Shown piece by piece: positions 23,181 through 34,063 of a DNA stretch of 64,000 nucleotides. Position numbers and translations under genes: made by a program. The first letter of the stretch is position 1; every line of letters begins with the position of its first letter. The notes beneath the pieces were generated by a model that ran no database searches, was not told the DNA's origin, and was given only the letters and a program-made list of their open reading frames with translations. This DNA is from Cladopsammia gracilis (Eukaryota; Cnidaria; Anthozoa; Scleractinia; Dendrophylliidae): positions 1,191,001-1,255,000 of the forward strand of contig JAJGOT010000017.1 of the NCBI GenBank assembly GCA_022457155.1, given 5' to 3'.

Positions 23181-23350
23181 TAGTGTATGCCGGAAGTGAA
23201 TGTAACCGGAAGTCGTTTGTGAGGCATCCCGTGATGCTTCATTGTAGTTGTTGTTCGAGCGCTTGGGAAGCCATGATGTTCGTTTGATGTTCTTCTTTGA
23301 TAGTCCTGTTACATGGTTGCGTTGATATAATAAATAGACAGGACTTCACA
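23181..23350 (+). repeat. 5' LTR of the split Gypsy element
   Basis: About 170 bp, TAGTGTATGCCGGAAGTG to GACTTCACA. Contains AATAAATAG near its 3' end. Matches 46545-46716 apart from about ten differences. Confidence 0.85.
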
Positions 23351-23539
23351 TCTGGCGACAAGGACGGGATCTTGGAGGATGCTTTTGTGCTGGTTTTAGG
23401 TGGATCTTCATTTGATAGAAGCATATTGTGGCGCGATGCCTGGTGGAGGAACCGAAGAATCAAGCGACGGGAGTGGATCGGTGAATGCCGGCAGTAGCAG
23501 TCAAAGCGGCGGAGTTTTGACACCTGCATGTAGCTGTAG

Positions 23540-24368
23540 AAGTTGGTGGTTTACAACCTTTTCAAGTCAAGGGAGACCCGCATTCGATTTCTCAGCGTTG
23601 GAGGAAGTCAAAAAGGGCTTTGCAGTTGTACGTGCTGGGTAAAGGAATCACGAGTGACCCGCAGAAGCAAGGTCTGTTACTTCACACGGCCGGACTTGAA
23701 GTGCAAGAAGTTTATTTCACCCTTATGACGGATGGCGAGAACAAGGATTACAATGAAGCTATGAAGGTACTGGATGATTATTTTATCCCTAAAGCTAACG
23801 TACCTTTTAAAAGACACTTATTTCGGCAACTTACCCAAGGTAGCGAGGAAACTGTTGACGAGTTTGTTTGCCAACTAAGACAACGAGTGGCAACGTATGA
23901 CTTAGGAGAGCGGGAGGACGAGTACATCAGAGACCAGTTAATCGATAAATGTTATTCAGCAAAGTTACATCGCAAATTCCTTGAAAAGGAGGGAGGGCTA
24001 CTCTGAATGATTTGCTCATCATAGCAAGAGCACAAGAAGCAGTAAATTCGCAAATGGAAGCAATGGGAGGGAACACTAGTTCAGAGCAGGTGTACAATAT
24101 TGTGGATGCTAAGTTGGGGATAAATAGCGTCGGAAGGGATTGTTTTAACTGTGGTCAAGAGGGCCACTTTGCAAGGGACCGGCGATGCCCTGCTAGAGGT
24201 CGAAAGTGTGAGCAGTGTGGAGAAATCGGACATTTCAAAGTTAAATGTCATAGGAGGCCATCAAAGGATTCCCAACAGGGACAGAAACAAGACACCAGCC
24301 ATCGCAGTTGGAGAGATGCCTCAAGAATGAATGTGAAAGGCAGAAAGACAAACATGAACTATGATGAT
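23540..24368 (+). pseudogene. Gypsy gag with two zinc knuckles, interrupted
   Basis: Capsid-like region in the 23620-24006 frame (DDYFIPKANVPFKRHLFRQL, DEFVCQLRQRVATYDLG). A frameshift near 24005 leads to the nucleocapsid part with CFNCGQEGHFARDRRC and CEQCGEIGHFKVKC, CCHC-type knuckles (the first has one extra residue before its last Cys). The frame runs directly into the Polinton at the target site GATGAT (24363-24368) and resumes at 43008. Confidence 0.8.
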
Positions 24369-24540
24369 AGTAGATTATAATAGAGAAAACTGGCTCAAAT
24401 CTCTTTCACGCTATTTATGAACGGTTTGCCATTGTGTTGAAATTATACGAACTTGAGGACGGGGATTAATGAACGTTATTGCAAACGTTCATAAATAGCG
24501 TGAAATAGATTTGAGCCAGTTCTCTCTATTATAATCTACT
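24369..24540 (+). repeat. Left terminal repeat of the Polinton, itself a hairpin
   Basis: 172 bp, identical to 42836-43007 and in the same orientation. It is a near-palindrome: the first 61 bp (AGTAGATTATAATAGAG...) pair with the last 60 bp with two mismatches and one gap, leaving a ~51-bp loop. Within the loop side ATGAACGTT and AACGTTCAT form a further small inverted repeat. Confidence 0.95.
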
Positions 24541-24546
24541 CAAAAC

Positions 24547-27500
24547 TCACTTTTCTTTCATCCATTTTTTCAATCTCAACTTCTTTTGACAGCTCCGCTT
24601 CGCTTCGCTCAGCTTCCTCAACCACTCTTTTTCCCCATCTCTCAATCTCCAATGCCCCCAAGCGAGAGTGGCAACCCGATCTTCACACACAAATCGTTTG
24701 TCATCGTTAGCACTCAATGCAGTTTTGTTCACAGTTTGGGAAAAGAGTTCATGCTTCAAACCTCTGATGCAATTCATCTGTCTCATTTGAGGTTTCTGGC
24801 TTTCCAAGCATGCAACAAAGTCTTCATGTGAAATTCTTTTTTTCACCACTCGTTTTTTCACTCCTTTGCATTTCTTTGTTCCCCCACCTCCATGCATTCG
24901 GAGGGAATATAGTTTGGATCTCAATCCCACAAATTCTTCAATGATTCCACCGCAAGCTTCATCTTTCATCATTCCCAAAACTTTCTTGTTTTTTCTCTCC
25001 AAAGTTCCATCCACAATCCGGGGATGATTCTCTGGGAATTCAGATGTGTCAAACCATCTTTCCACATCTCCTGCTATATCCTCAAACAGATCTTCCGTTT
25101 CAATTTCATATAACAGGGAGTCTGTGTCAGTGAAGCACAACTGCGCTTTTTTCCATTTCTTTTTCACATATCCATAATGCAAGTCATAGATCAAAGTCTT
25201 GGAGATCTCTAAGATTGCTTGCCCCACATAGACTGGTTTGTTGAAAATCATCTTGATTCTTCTCATATGAACGCCAACTACATTTTCATCAAACACTGTC
25301 CAATGTTCAAAGTTAGATCGGGAGGAAAGTTTCAGAAGTTGCTTTTTCGACGTCACCAAATGGAAGTCAATTCTCTTTCTGATGTTTTCCATTGTTTTTC
25401 CGAAGACAGCGTTGTTCATCAACTTGAAGAAATCTTTCTCAAAGGCATTCTTGGATTTCTGTCTCAGATTGGAATTCTTCATGATGAAGGAGTTCAACCA
25501 CCTTTCTTCCTTGAATTTCACTCCCCTCCAAATCTTCTTCAAGCGGCAACCCAGATCCAGAGCTTGTTTCAAGATTCTCCTATGCACAACCAATTTCTCT
25601 TTCCCATTCAAGTTGGGGATCAACTTTTGCACTCCTCCCATCACAACTCTCTCTGGAAGAGGAGGAAGGTCATTGAAGAAATCATGCAATTCATCTGGAA
25701 TGCTCACATCCACTTCCAAGACACAGCTGACGCCTTCTCAGTTTCGGAGTTCATCTTCTGTCATCCACTCAAACTCACCCACAGGAAGAGGATTTGTCAT
25801 TGCCCAAGCATACAATCCATTTGCATCCCAATAGGGAACGAATGTTGAAGGTTTTTCAGGATCGAAATCATCTCCCATGAATTTGTTATTTGCCCTTGCT
25901 TTCCTATGCATAATTGTTGAAACACCTCCACGAATTCCTCTCTCAAACAGCAACATATCTGGGTCATTCAGCAGTTCCAATTCAACTCCGCTTTCCTTCA
26001 AAGCTGCATCCCAAGCCAAACCGGGAGAAGTGTAAAACCAAGCAGGATCGACGCCATAATGTTTCCGACAAACTTTTCTGAATTCTTGGAAAACATCCGC
26101 CAACAAAGTCACATCTGATTTCAAATAAACATCGTGGAAATCTCCCATGTTGTTCATCTCCATTTCTTTCCAAACTTTCTCAGCGAACTGAAAGTCTTCA
26201 TCGCTAGCGCCCTCATCATTCAGTTTGGAGAAGAAATCTTTCTTGTCCGGCAGTTTTTTCTCCTGAAATTTCTTTACTGAATCCAACCATTCATATGGAA
26301 AAACTCCTTTCTGTTTCATTAACTCCCATTTTTCTCCAAAGATTGTTCGCGTTGCCAGGAAGTCTTCATCCGTCAAATTCTTCACCAAGTTTCCCAAGGG
26401 GGCTGCCATGAATCTAGCTGAATCCAAGAACCGAATTTCATGCCAAATTTTCACAACTTTCCCTTCGTCATTCAATCTTGTTCCCAACAGAATCTTTTTG
26501 GAGAAGGAGATATATTTTTCTTCGTTGTTGGGGATGCAAGTCACATCTCCTTCAATCTTTCCCAAATTTTTCACGAAAAGATGAGCATCGTATCCAGTCA
26601 GGTTGTGGAAAAACACAGGGGTGAATTTTGGTTTCCTGAAATGGCAATTACAACTCTCATGAGCTGCTCCCCTGAATTCTCCGGAAAAGTGGCAGTGATC
26701 CCTGACTTTCTTTTCCCCCAACTGCCATTCTTTTTTCACAGATCCAACAAACTTTTGCAGCATCAAATTTCTCTTTCTCTTTCCTCCCAAATTTCATCTG
26801 TTTCGGGAACTTCACCTCTTTCTGAATTCCTTTCACAAACTGCACCAAATCTTTCACGAATCTTTCCCCAACATCCACGGAATCATTTTCTGCTCGAAAT
26901 AAAACTGGATCTCGTTTCACAAAAGGTGAAACGACATGGAAAGCAAAAGAACAGGGAATGTGCTTTTGAAATTTCTCCGTGAAGATTGTCATTGGATTTG
27001 GCCCCGCATTTGAAACGGGGAGTTGTTTTGCTTCAAAATCAGCATAAATCACAAATGGAAAAATCATTTTCCTGTTGAAGTTTTTGAAATTCACTGAGTT
27101 TCCTTCTGCCGGCATAACAATTTTCACAGCTTCAAATTGGGAACATGATGCCACATGTTTCTCCAATCTTTCTTCATTGGGGAAATGGTTAAACATCTTC
27201 TGCAGAAAACAGCTGCACCATTGTGTTTTGACACTTGATTTGAAAGAAGCCTGCTCAAACTTTTGATCCAACAGAAGTGTGTTTTCTCAAGACCTTCGGC
27301 TTCTTTCTTCAACCACAACAGATCAATCATTTTTCCTTTCACTTCAGAAATCCTCAGGGGATAAACACATCCACCTTCAAACCCAAAAACATTCACAGCC
27401 AATCCCAAATTCCTCCGTTCGAATTTTCCAATATCACTCAGGGGAGTTGGAAAAGACAAACCACTCCAATCAAATGTTTCTGCGTGTTTTCTCAATTCCC

Positions 27501-28129
27501 CTGAAATTCTTTCTGCATTTTTCTCCACTGGGAAACAAGCTCTTGTCGCACACCATTTGAAACACATTTCACCATCATTCTTCAGGTTCAGTACAGCTTT
27601 CTTGTTCTTCAATCTGATGTGACAGAAAGTTTCAAAAAAGAACTTCCACCCAATGGCCGATGCTCGGTGAAAAGAACTGTCAGATCTTCAACTTCCTCAA
27701 ATCTCCAATTTGATCATCTCTTTGAAAATTCGCAAGATTTTCAAGAATTCTTTCAACCATGCGATCATACATATCTTCCCTATCTGTTCCTTCCAAATTC
27801 ACTTCAATTCGCGAATGAAAATCAGCAACCTCCTCAATCACTTCTCCAGTTGCCAAATCTGTACGACTCATTCGACAGGAAAGAATCATCTTTGTCTTTG
27901 TTCTTTTGTTCCTCTCAAACGAATCAACGACTTTCCGGCTCACAGTCTCCAAAAATTCTCTGGGAGCAAAACCTTCTCTTCCGTAAATGCCAAATTCTCT
28001 CGCAAAGTGTCTCAATGCGGAAGCTCTTTCTTCAACAACAAATTCTTCTTCCCACAATTCAGCAATCTGCTTCTTCAATCTTTCAACTGCAGGATCCGAT
28101 CTCCTTCCGAACATCAACATCATCCACAC
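24547..28129 (-). pseudogene. Polinton protein-primed DNA polymerase B (PolB-2)
   Basis: Replicates the element from its termini. Pieces from 5' to 3': 28129-27680 (N-terminal helical segment), 27612-27124, 27271-26657, 26790-25738, 25719-24547; about 1,150 residues in all. Motifs: exonuclease I YADFEA near 27030; Cys/His cluster VCWICEK then VRDHCHFSGEFRGAAHE near 26700; exonuclease II FHNLTGYDA near 26600; motif A WDANGLYAWAM near 25820; motif B NNAVFGKTMEN near 25395; motif C FTDTDSLLYEI near 25125. Breaks: frameshifts near 27640, 27200 and 26720 (a G/A homopolymer) and an in-frame TGA at 25738-25740, where a Trp codon is the likely ancestor. Unlike PolB-1 it keeps D-x-E in exonuclease I. 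Non-functional as read. Confidence 0.92.
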
Positions 28130-28236
28130 TTTCCAACCAATTCATCTAATCCAAAACCGTGTCCACATTTTGTTCAATGACTCTTGGAATTCTTCTGGAA
28201 GGAAAATTTCTTTTTTCCGGAATCAGAATAGGAACA

Positions 28237-28449
28237 TCAATTTTTTTTATTTTTCCAATTCAAGGGGTTGAGTTTCGTGTCTTTCCAAACTGAGGGATCC
28301 AATGGGGGACTGGGATCTCCTTTCTTTCTCGGTCTTTCGGGTTGCGATTCTTCCCAAAGTTCCATTAATTCTTCTTTAGACATTATATCCAACAATTCCT
28401 TCTTCACGAGCCCAATTTTTTTAATTCTCGAATTCTCTCGCGAGTTCAT
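28237..28449 (-). CDS. Small charged protein upstream of PolB
   Basis: 70 residues from the ATG at 28449 (MNSRENSRIKKIGLVKKELL), with a helical Lys/Glu-rich N-terminus and a Pro-rich tail (KKGDPSPPLDPSVWKD). It lies just upstream of PolB on the same strand and head-to-head with the gene at 28477, 27 bp away. No family recognised. It may be a separate gene or a detached N-terminal extension of PolB. Confidence 0.4.
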   Translation of the reverse strand: MNSRENSRIKKIGLVKKELLDIMSKEELMELWEESQPERPRKKGDPSPPLDPSVWKDTKLNPLNWKNKKN

Positions 28450-28476
28450 TTTATTTAGAAAAAAATACCAAATAAA

Positions 28477-28947
28477 ATGAAGTTTTCGATTCAAGAAGAA
28501 GGAAAAGAAAAGCAGGTTTTTTTCACATTCAAGGAAGCATCAGATGCAACTGGGATTTCATCTCCAGCCATCCTCAACGTTCTCAAGAGGAAAACCGAAA
28601 ACAAAAAATTCACAAGAAGAGCCGACAAAAAGGTTTTCTTCATTCAGAAAGAAAAGGATGTTTAACCACTTCTTAAAGTTGATGATGTTGATTTTTTCAA
28701 TCTTGACGATGTGTGCGTGGCATTCAATATCTCTCTAACGGTTTTCCTCAACCAAATCCTCAAGAAGCAAAATCATTTCCTTGATTCCCAAGAAATTTCT
28801 CACAAAGTCACATGGATGCAAAAAGACTTTCAAAGTTACATTGCTAGAACGCGGGAAGCCCGAATGTATGTTAAAATCGTAAAATCTCTACAAAGGAGAA
28901 AAACATCATTCGACATTCCCATCCTCGACATCATCACCAAAGTTTGA
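28477..28947 (+). pseudogene. Small DNA-binding-like protein with NUMOD1-like module
   Basis: One frame of 156 codons broken by a TAA at 28663-28665. The N-terminal part has FTFKEASDATGISSPAILN followed by KKFTRRADKKVFFI. This helix-turn-helix-plus-strand pattern resembles the modules in the larger protein at 30851-32191. After the stop the same frame continues (LDDVCVAFNISLTVFLNQIL) with a second helical segment. Likely a regulator or DNA-binding accessory protein of the Polinton; function inferred. Confidence 0.5.
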
Positions 28948-28970
28948 ATTTTTTCTCCAATGGAGAAAAA

Positions 28971-29147
28971 ATGGACAAGAAAGAAAAAATGGACAAGAAA
29001 GAAGCTGAGCGAAGCGAAGAAGAATGGATGAAAGCGTGTCAAGCAGAAAGCAACTTTCAAAAAGCTGTTGACATGGCAACTGGTTTCATCAAAATCAAAA
29101 ATGAAAAAGACAGGCAGTTCATGGTGAAATGGCTCTATTCGGTGTGA
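28971..29147 (+). CDS. Small hypothetical Polinton protein (58 aa)
   Basis: Starts MDKKEKMDKKEAERSEEEW; Lys/Glu-rich and largely helical, ending KDRQFMVKWLYSV. It contains one of the element's GAGCGAAGCGAAG insertions (29007-29020), which encodes the AERSEE stretch. The frame opens at 28944, but the Met at 28971 suits better. No family recognised. Confidence 0.4.
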   Translation: MDKKEKMDKKEAERSEEEWMKACQAESNFQKAVDMATGFIKIKNEKDRQFMVKWLYSV

Positions 29148-29211
29148 AAAACACGTTGAATTTTCATTTCCCAGAAATGAAAAAAAACTCATTTTTTTCC
29201 CACTCAGGAAA

Positions 29212-29828
29212 ATGAACCCCGCGAAAATCTCCATCCCCGATATCGTTCTCCAAGATCCCCTGAAGCGATCAGTTGGAAAATTCACCTATTGTCTCCTCCC
29301 ATGTTTCCACAATGACCAACGACTTCAACTGAAACTCCAAACCAAGTTCAGAATTTTTGCTCATGAAGGAAATTCTTTCACTTTGGGAATCAATCTCCCC
29401 GAAGAAAACATCCCCTTTTTCCACAAACTGGAATCTCATCTCAACTCAGCTGTAATGAAAAAACAAGAGGAAGTGAAAAAACTTGGCCCGTCTTTTGCCA
29501 TGTGAGTCTTTTGTTCCGTGAGGGAGATTTCACTCTCTTGAAAGTCGATAAATTTGAGCAGGAAAAGATCTTCGCTAAGATTTATCCCTCCAAACTCCCC
29601 AAGACGGATTTCTCTTGCCGTTTTTGGAAGTTGATTGATGGGAAGAAAAAACCCATCCTGAAACAAAAAGAACTCGTTGGCATTCTGCTTCGCGGGCAAG
29701 TTGTCTTTTCCATCAGGCACCTTTTCTGCAGAAAAATCAAATCTATCACATCCATTGTAGATGAAGTTTTGGTGGAGGAAATGGTCCAACCTGCCTCAGT
29801 TTTCGATGACTATGAAGATGAAGATTGA
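29212..29828 (+). pseudogene. Candidate single-stranded DNA-binding protein, frameshifted
   Basis: Two overlapping frames (29212-29505 and 29502-29828) that look like one ~205-residue gene broken near 29500. The product is rich in predicted beta strands (FTYCLLPCF, KFRIFAHEGNSFTLGINL, VVFSIRHLFCRKIKSITSI). It ends in a short acidic tail, FDDYEDED, of the kind seen in many phage and viral SSB proteins. Position beside the polymerase side of the element fits a replication role. Homology is not shown; the SSB call is an inference from architecture only. Confidence 0.4.
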
Positions 29829-30006
29829 TTTGACATCTTTGATGTGAAATCATTTTCTCAGGGTCGAGAATTCTTTCCCTGAATCAGGGGGAAGATGAAA
29901 ATGAAACCACCTGAAATATCCACCTTGTTTGATTTCCAAAACAAAAAACATGACCAAAAAAAAATGATATTGTTTTATTATGATTCATACAAGATTGATA
30001 TTTTAG

Positions 30007-30315
30007 GTTGTCATCTGTCACATAGGGAGGTTGTCATCTGTCACACAGGGAGGTTGTCATCTGTCACACAGGGAGGTTGTCATCTGTCACATAGGGAGGT
30101 TGTCATCTGTCACACAGGGAAGGTTGATTTTATTTCTGCTGAAATCAGCCACAGGAAAGGCTGTCATCTGTCACACAGGGAGGTTGTCATCTGTCACATA
30201 GGGAGGTTGATTTTATTTCCGCTGAAATCAGCCACAGGGAAGGTTGTCATCTGTCACACAGGGAAGGTTGCTTTCTATCACACAGGGAAGATTTATTTTG
30301 TTTCTGCTGAAATCA
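30007..30315 (+). repeat. 23-bp minisatellite TTGTCATCTGTCACACAGGGAGG
   Basis: About eight units of a 23-bp repeat (TTGTCATCTGTCACAYAGGG then AGG), interspersed with two or three copies of TTTATTTCYGCTGAAATCAG, which contains the palindrome GCTGAAATCAGC. It keeps a 207-codon frame open only because of its period. Probably a replication or regulatory region. Confidence 0.85.
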
Positions 30316-30845
30316 GCTTAAGTTATTTGGGGATGGCATTGATGGCGTGTATTTTTATCTGGGTGGAGTCACCCAATGAAAATTTTTGGTCGGGATTTTT
30401 TTCATTTTTTACCCCGGTGGAATCTTTTCGGGGGTTTTTTCTCCCCGGGAAAAAGAAGCAGAAAAAATCTTTTTCTCCGGCCAAGATTTTTTGGGAGAAA
30501 GATTCTCCAGTTTTTTAGATGAAAACTTTCTAAATAATTTCGGGATGAAATTTTTTTCTCCAGCAAAATTATTTAGAAAGATTCTCCAGTTTTTGAGATG
30601 AAAACTTTCTAAATAATTTGGGGAAGAAATTGTTTTCTCCGACAAATTTATTTAGAAAGATTTCTCCAGTTTTTGAGACTCTGTACATGGGTTGAAAAAA
30701 AAAAAATGGTTTTTGAGGCTCTGGACATGGGTTGAAAATCTGTTCTCCTGAAAAAAGAGTGGTTTTGGGGGCTCTGGACATGGGTTGAAAATCTTTTCCC
30801 TATGAGAACCATTCTTGTGGTTTTTTTATTTTTTTTGACATCTAT
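30316..30845 (+). repeat. AT-rich non-coding spacer with short repeats
   Basis: Three copies of GATGAAAACTTTCTAAATAA-like units (30515-30660) and three of CTCTGGACATGGGTTGAAAA (30680-30790). No gene. Lies between the candidate SSB gene and the 30851 gene. Confidence 0.7.
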
Positions 30846-30850
30846 GAAAA

Positions 30851-32191
30851 ATGTGGGTTTTGATAGATGCTTTCACGCAAGAACGTCTTAGTGGAAGATA
30901 TCCTTCACAAGCTGCTCTTGCCCGATTTATGAGGTTCTCAAGTAAATATCTCAATAAGGCAATTAATGACGGGAGGAATGTTTTCACTTTCCAAGGAAGA
31001 CAAGTCAAGGTTGTGGAACAAACTTATGCACAATTTACAGTGCGTGATTCTCCTCAAGGGCCACCCCTGAAACATTTTGAAACTATGGCTGAGATGGCTC
31101 AATGGATTGGAGTGAGTCGTCAGGCGGTTTATGCCTCCTTCAAAAGATGGAGTAATTATGAAGGTCGTTTTGTTAAAAAAGATGGGAGGAAACTCTTCCT
31201 GGCAAGAACCCTCCCAGGAAAAGGTCCTTTGGTGAATCCTTGGATGGAAGATGAAACACCAACTCCAAAGAAGATTCAATCAATTCCTATCCGCATCATA
31301 TCAGCATCAGCATCAACAACTTTCCCTAGCATATCAGCGGCCACAAATGATTTAGGCATTGATGCGGCAACTATTCGCAATGCTTTGAAGAGTGGGAGAA
31401 ACAGTTTCACTAGAAGAAGCGATGGAGAAAAATTCAGAATAGAAAAAGTGGAGAAACCGACACCACCTTCTCTTCCCCCCAAACCCAAACCCCAACCAAA
31501 AGAAGAACTTCCCCCGCGCAAACTAAAAGAAGAACCACCTCCTTCTCCAGAAGTTCTTTCCCCTGCAGAAGAGGTTAGTTCCCCAGAAGTTCTTTCTCCT
31601 GCGGAAGAGGTTAGTTCTCCAGAAGTTCTTTCTCCTGCGGAAGAGGTTAGTTCTCCAGAAGTTCTTTCTCCTGCGGAAGAGGTTAGTTCTCCAGAAGTTC
31701 TTTCTCCTGCGGAAGAGGTTAGTTCTCCAGAAGTTCTTTCCCCTGCGGAAGAGGAGGTGGACTGGCTCAACCTATCAGATGGCAAAAAAGAAGAATATGC
31801 ACAAAGACGAGAAAGGGAAATAGATGAAAATATCGCTAGGATGATTGCAGAAGAGAATGCAGCAGCCGAACAACGCATGTTCAATCACAAAGTCGCTTTG
31901 AGAAGAGTGATAGAAGCCTTCAATGGTTACACTCCAGGGGAAGAAGGTGTGGACGTGCTAGCAGGAGAAAACGACAAGATGGTGTTATTAAATAGAGAAA
32001 CAGGTGAATATATCATTATAAAAGATTATGATTTTGAAAAGTTCTTTGAAGATTGCGGCTATAGTGATTATCCTGGTCAACAAACATTTAATCTATTTCT
32101 CCCAGAAGGACAATGGTCGTTTAGCGCACAGATACATCCTAATGCGGACGAGGAACTCTGGGTACGAATCACATTCATCAAGAACCTCTGA
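30851..32191 (+). CDS. Multi-module DNA-binding-like protein with acidic-proline repeats
   Basis: 446 residues, intact. Residues ~1-55, ~73-120 and ~147-200 each show the same pattern: a short strand, a helix-turn-helix and a basic strand (SQAALARFMRFSSKYLNKAI; TMAEMAQWIGVSRQAVYASF; SISAATNDLGIDAATIRNAL then FTRRSDGEKFRI). This resembles NUMOD1-type modules that guide homing nucleases to DNA, although no nuclease domain is visible. A Pro/Lys-rich linker follows, then six 12-residue repeats SSPEVLSPAEEV (31551-31755), a coiled coil (KKEEYAQRREREIDENIARM) and a ~90-residue C-terminal domain of unknown type. Likely a sequence-specific DNA-binding protein; its target is unknown. Confidence 0.6.
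   Translation: MWVLIDAFTQERLSGRYPSQAALARFMRFSSKYLNKAINDGRNVFTFQGRQVKVVEQTYAQFTVRDSPQGPPLKHFETMAEMAQWIGVSRQAVYASFKRWSNYEGRFVKKDGRKLFLARTLPGKGPLVNPWMEDETPTPKKIQSIPIRIISASASTTFPSISAATNDLGIDAATIRNALKSGRNSFTRRSDGEKFRIEKVEKPTPPSLPPKPKPQPKEELPPRKLKEEPPPSPEVLSPAEEVSSPEVLSPAEEVSSPEVLSPAEEVSSPEVLSPAEEVSSPEVLSPAEEVSSPEVLSPAEEEVDWLNLSDGKKEEYAQRREREIDENIARMIAEENAAAEQRMFNHKVALRRVIEAFNGYTPGEEGVDVLAGENDKMVLLNRETGEYIIIKDYDFEKFFEDCGYSDYPGQQTFNLFLPEGQWSFSAQIHPNADEELWVRITFIKNL
31551..31755 (+). repeat. 36-bp in-frame coding repeat, six copies
   Basis: Near-identical units (CCAGAAGTTCTTTCTCCTGC then GGAAGAGGTTAGTTCT) encode PEVLSPAEEVSS. High identity implies recent expansion. Confidence 0.9.
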
Positions 32192-32199
32192 GTCATCTT

Positions 32200-34062
32200 T
32201 TCATTTCCTAGAAATGAAAAAATCAATCTTCGCTTCGCTCGCTCCCATTTTTTTGGGAGAATTGAATTGCCATGCGCGAGTGCCAGGTAGAAAGTTGCAT
32301 CTTTTGCCACATCTTTATTGAAAACGAACTTCAGTGAATCAAACGATGGAATGGTGGAAGGATTGACTGGTACACTGCTAATGTCACCGTTTTTAACAAC
32401 GATCGTCATGATAACATTTGATGCATTCACTGGGTTCGGACCGCGTTCATGAACGAAAACCGTGACACTTTTGATTCGGAAGTCAAACCCCAACTGTTGC
32501 CAATAATTTGGCTCATTTTCATCTTCATTTGGGAGAATCAGACAATCGCTGTGTTTTCCATTCTCATACCTTGCAAGAATGACGGTTTTTGAAGGGAACC
32601 CCAACAACTTTTTCCCATTCAAATCCAAGTCAGTCTCCATAACCATCTTTTGATTTTCAAAAACGAAAGGGGAATCGAAGACGCTGCTTTCAACATCAGG
32701 TTGAGAACCTTTGACGCCATATATGATCAGATTTGCATCTCCTTCAGTTGATTCAGGGGTTCCCGGTCGCTCCGCTCCCGATTGCTTCGCTCCTCGCTAT
32801 TTTAAATCTAGGAAAATGAATTCAGGCGGGGAAATCCTCCATTTATGCATGTGGATGATGGATCTTGTATAATTCGAAAACTTCTTTGTTGATTGTTGAT
32901 TGATATTCAGACTGGCGCTCACGACATTAACACTAACACCATCCATTGACGCGGGGAAGAATTCAATGCACACGGTGTATTCTCCCTCTGGGAGTTTGAA
33001 CATATTGAATCCAAGTCTCCCAGAGTATTCATTAAAATGATCTTTTGTTATTTTCAAATCATAGGCCTTCTAATTGAAAAGATGCGGCGAACTTGAAAAA
33101 TCATTGATTCCAGTTACTGTCGTATTATGTTCAGAGCTGGATTCATCCACATCTTCCATCAGATACCGGAATTCATCTTTCAAGTGAGAGGTTGACGTGA
33201 TGTGTGATTCATTTACATATTTTTTAAGCTTCTCTTCTAATTGTATCGTGTGGACTACCACATCTCCTATCTTGAGATTAAGTTCTTTATCCACATAAGA
33301 TTTTGGCGCGGGTTGATGATCCAGAGTTGGCGCTGCAATATTGTTGATTTGTTGTGAATTCATATCCAGGTTTCCAGTCATTGTTCCACCTTCCAATGAA
33401 AGCTTTTTCGCGGATTGGGCATCCACATATCTTTTGTTTGCGCCTTGATCATCGACAATTGGATCTTTCACGTTAAAATGGTGTGATTTCCCATATTCAA
33501 AGTCGTCTCCATTGGAAACGCCTCTTTGCGGCTGAGAAAGATATTCTTGACGTCATTATAAGAAACAAGATTGTTATAATGCGCCCCCAAATCATGCCAT
33601 GTTTGTTGTTTTGAGTTTTTCACATTGAAAAGTCATTTCAAATCAATATCCTTCGTGACTTCATGAGTGTGAGCCGGAGCATCAGGGTGGAATTTTTTCA
33701 GAGTGATCATATTGATAGCTGAAAGATCATTGTTTTCATCTGTGTCCAGATTTGTGATGAGTTTGCGATTCATTTTTATTTCCCAGTGCGTGCCCCCTGA
33801 GATCAAGATCCCCAGTCATATGCGAGGAACCATCAACCTGAAGTGAATCTGCCCGCAACTGCGTTGCAAGCGTGTCAACTTGATGTTTTGTGATGGCATC
33901 CGAATTCACTGTTCCTTCAGCGACATTGGTTAATTTCTTCCTTTGAATATCATAATTCCCCGCTGGTGTCAGCTTAAAACCAACGCCTGGCAGTCCATCT
34001 TTCCCCCTTTGTCCTCCCCGGGAGGTGGTTGTATCGGACAGCATTCCATTTGAATAGCTCAT
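32200..34062 (-). pseudogene. Fibre/spike-like virion protein, fragmented
   Basis: Starts at 34062 (MSYSNGMLSDTTTSRGG), immediately after the ATPase stop codon. Begins with a collagen-like GGQRGKDGLPGVG, then repeated modules of the type MTGDLDLRGHAL and MTGNLDMNSQQINNIAAP, each followed by K-x-YVD (NKRYVD, PKSYVD), typical of trimeric fibre or tail-like proteins. Frame pieces: 34062-33736, 33471-33070, 33057-32797 and 32646 to about 32200; the last two look beta-rich, perhaps a receptor-binding head. Multiple frameshifts. Role inferred from module type and position. Confidence 0.6.
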
Positions 34063-34063
34063 T

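Noticed and set aside
30007..30315. CRISPR array
   Set aside because: The 23-bp units are contiguous with no unique spacers, and the context is a eukaryotic Polinton.
29895..30518. A 207-codon open frame
   Set aside because: It is kept open by a 23-bp tandem repeat (23-residue period) and low-complexity AT-rich DNA; no protein-like composition.
31276..31884. 202-codon minus-strand frame
   Set aside because: Antisense of the 36-bp coding repeat in the 30851 gene.
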